From: Chitinophagales bacterium
GTDB lineage: Bacteria > Bacteroidota > Bacteroidia > Chitinophagales > Saprospiraceae
Assembly (NCBI GenBank): GCA_013298445.1
Contig: JAAFHQ010000291.1
Coordinates: 1-7,374, forward strand
DNA length: 7,374 nucleotides
Direction: 5' to 3'
Made by a program: the position numbers and the translations under genes. Below, piece by piece: positions 6,283 to 7,374 of this stretch. Under the pieces are notes generated by a model, which saw only the letters and a program-made list of their open reading frames with translations, had not been told where the DNA came from and ran no database searches. Numbering within the stretch: the first letter of the stretch is position 1; each line of letters starts with the position of its first letter.

Positions 6283-7374
6283 GGCGCGCCTTTAATTTTG
6301 GTAAAAACGGGCAAGGTCAAATGCATCATCAATAAACCAAGCAAGTAGAAGGAACAGGCAAAAATAAACATGGGGCGATACCCCCAAAAAGCAACGATGT
6401 AACCCGTTGCCGCCGCCACCGTCATGCTGATGCTCCCACCCAAAAAGCCGCCCAGGCCAGTAGCGGAGCCTACCGATTTTTTTGGGAAAAGGGTAGTGGA
6501 GAGGGCATACACATTTGTCGACCAACCTTGGTGGGCGGCCATCGCCAGGGCAAACATGCCTACGATCACATTAAAACTATGGATTTGTGGGACAAACCAA
6601 ATGGGCAAAACCAAACTGCCACAAATCAGGAGGGTCAATTTCCGGGCGGCATTTTCACTCCAACCAGTTTGCATCAAACGGGTGGCTAGCCAGCCAAAAA
6701 AGATACTTCCCAAATCAGAAACCAAATAAATGATCAGAAAAGGAACGCCGAAGTTTTTTAAATCCAGTTTGTGGTCCAATTGCTGATTGGTGGTCAAAAA
6801 ATCTGGTAGCCAGGTCAGGTAAAAAAACCAGACAGGGTCGGCGAAAACTTTGCCAAAAACAAAGGCCCAGGTTTGACGATAACCCAGCAATTGAAACCAG
6901 GATAATTCGGGTTCGCTGGCGTCTTGCTCAGCCTTATTTTCGTTTTGATCCTGGATATATTGGTATTCTTTGGCAGAAAGCACGGCGGTTTCAGCGGGCT
7001 CCGAATAAGTGAAATGCCAGATCAAAAGCATCAAAAAGCCCAGAATGGCTGAAACAAAAAAGGAGACCCGCCAGCCAAACTGTACAACCAGGAAGGGAAT
7101 CAACACCGCAGTGACGATGATGCCCATATTGGAGCCTGCATTGAGGATGCCCGTGGCGGTAGATCGTTCTGCGCGGGGAAACCAGTTAGAAATGGCCTTC
7201 ATGGCCGCCGGAAAATTGGAAGACTCGCCGAGTCCCAGCAGTGCCCGAACCAGTTTGAATTGCCCTGCACTGGCACAAAAGGTGGATAAAACACTGGCAA
7301 TGGTCCAAATCAACATCCCGATGCTGAAGCCTCGTTTGGTACCAATTTGGTCGATTACCCAGCCTACTATCAAA
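6279..7374 (-). CDS. MFS transporter, ACS/hexuronate-type, N-terminus cut by window edge
   Basis: The frame is open from the right edge for about 364 codons and ends at TGA 6281-6279. The first visible residues, LIVGWVIDQIGTKRG, are the MFS loop 2-3 signature, so the true start and helices 1-2 (roughly 60-70 residues) lie outside; the TTG at 7373 is internal. Family features of the anion:cation symporter group, ExuT-like branch, are ESSNFPAAMKAISNWFPRAE, an N-half GSNMG, ADPVWFFYLTWLPDFL just after the central loop, HQGWSTNVYALSTTLFPKK, GSATGLGGFLGG and a final helix ending LLMMHLTLP. Such permeases import hexuronates, aldonates or related sugar acids with protons across the inner membrane. 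The stop overlaps the start of the dehydrogenase gene, tying transport to the first oxidation step. Substrate class is fairly likely a sugar acid; the exact compound is unknown. Confidence 0.9.
   Translation of the reverse strand, partial: LIVGWVIDQIGTKRGFSIGMLIWTIASVLSTFCASAGQFKLVRALLGLGESSNFPAAMKAISNWFPRAERSTATGILNAGSNMGIIVTAVLIPFLVVQFGWRVSFFVSAILGFLMLLIWHFTYSEPAETAVLSAKEYQYIQDQNENKAEQDASEPELSWFQLLGYRQTWAFVFGKVFADPVWFFYLTWLPDFLTTNQQLDHKLDLKNFGVPFLIIYLVSDLGSIFFGWLATRLMQTGWSENAARKLTLLICGSLVLPIWFVPQIHSFNVIVGMFALAMAAHQGWSTNVYALSTTLFPKKSVGSATGLGGFLGGSISMTVAAATGYIVAFWGYRPMFIFACSFYLLGLLMMHLTLPVFTKIKGAP

Noticed and set aside
1..7374. CRISPR array, tRNA/rRNA, insertion sequence, phage or defence genes
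   Set aside because: No spaced direct repeats, cloverleaf sequences, transposase or integrase motifs, or defence-type proteins were seen on either strand.

Overview
The window looks like a chromosomal piece from a Bacteroidota bacterium, possibly a Saprospiria/Haliscomenobacter-type lineage (the lower rank is a guess). The evidence is the moderate GC content, genes without clear Shine-Dalgarno sequences, promoter boxes of the Bacteroidota form (TTTG about 20 bp before TAnnTTTG), a secreted DUF1573 protein, and a penicillin-acylase-family enzyme of the sort common in that phylum. All six protein genes lie on the minus strand, so the window reads right to left.

Right half (7374 to 4022): a compact gene run. 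It begins with an MFS permease of the ACS/hexuronate-transporter type, whose first transmembrane part is cut off by the right edge. This overlaps by four bases (ATGA) a zinc-dependent medium-chain dehydrogenase with complete zinc-ligand sets and an NAD-type Rossmann fold. After 29 bp comes a second, unrelated MFS permease of the oxalate/formate-antiporter-like (OFA/monocarboxylate) type. Then, 83-88 bp further on, comes a secreted NodB-fold polysaccharide deacetylase (3938 to 3156). The permease plus dehydrogenase pairing recalls sugar-acid uptake and oxidation modules such as L-galactonate LgoT/LgoD of E. coli. The actual substrate cannot be read from this sequence.

Middle (3155 to 2532): a small exported DUF1573 protein with its own likely promoter box and a strong intrinsic terminator.

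Intergenic region 2203-2615: this 413-bp stretch is the most interesting non-coding part. On the plus strand it has a well-formed Bacteroidota promoter (TTTG-N20-TAACTTTG) followed about 75 nt later by a classic terminator (9-bp perfect stem, 8-nt loop, T7), with no gene between. This suggests a small orphan RNA converging on the DUF1573 gene. A 48-bp palindrome with perfect 13-bp arms sits between the two opposing terminators.

Left part (2202 to 1): a large Ntn-hydrolase of the penicillin acylase family, open for 734 codons and cut at its C-terminus by the left edge. Its predicted autoprocessing site and nucleophile (Gly281/Ser282) and oxyanion asparagine (Asn530) are visible. I see no CRISPR array, tRNA, rRNA, insertion sequence or prophage. 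Most of the window is ordinary metabolic and envelope gene content. The candidate small RNA is the best lead for something undescribed.
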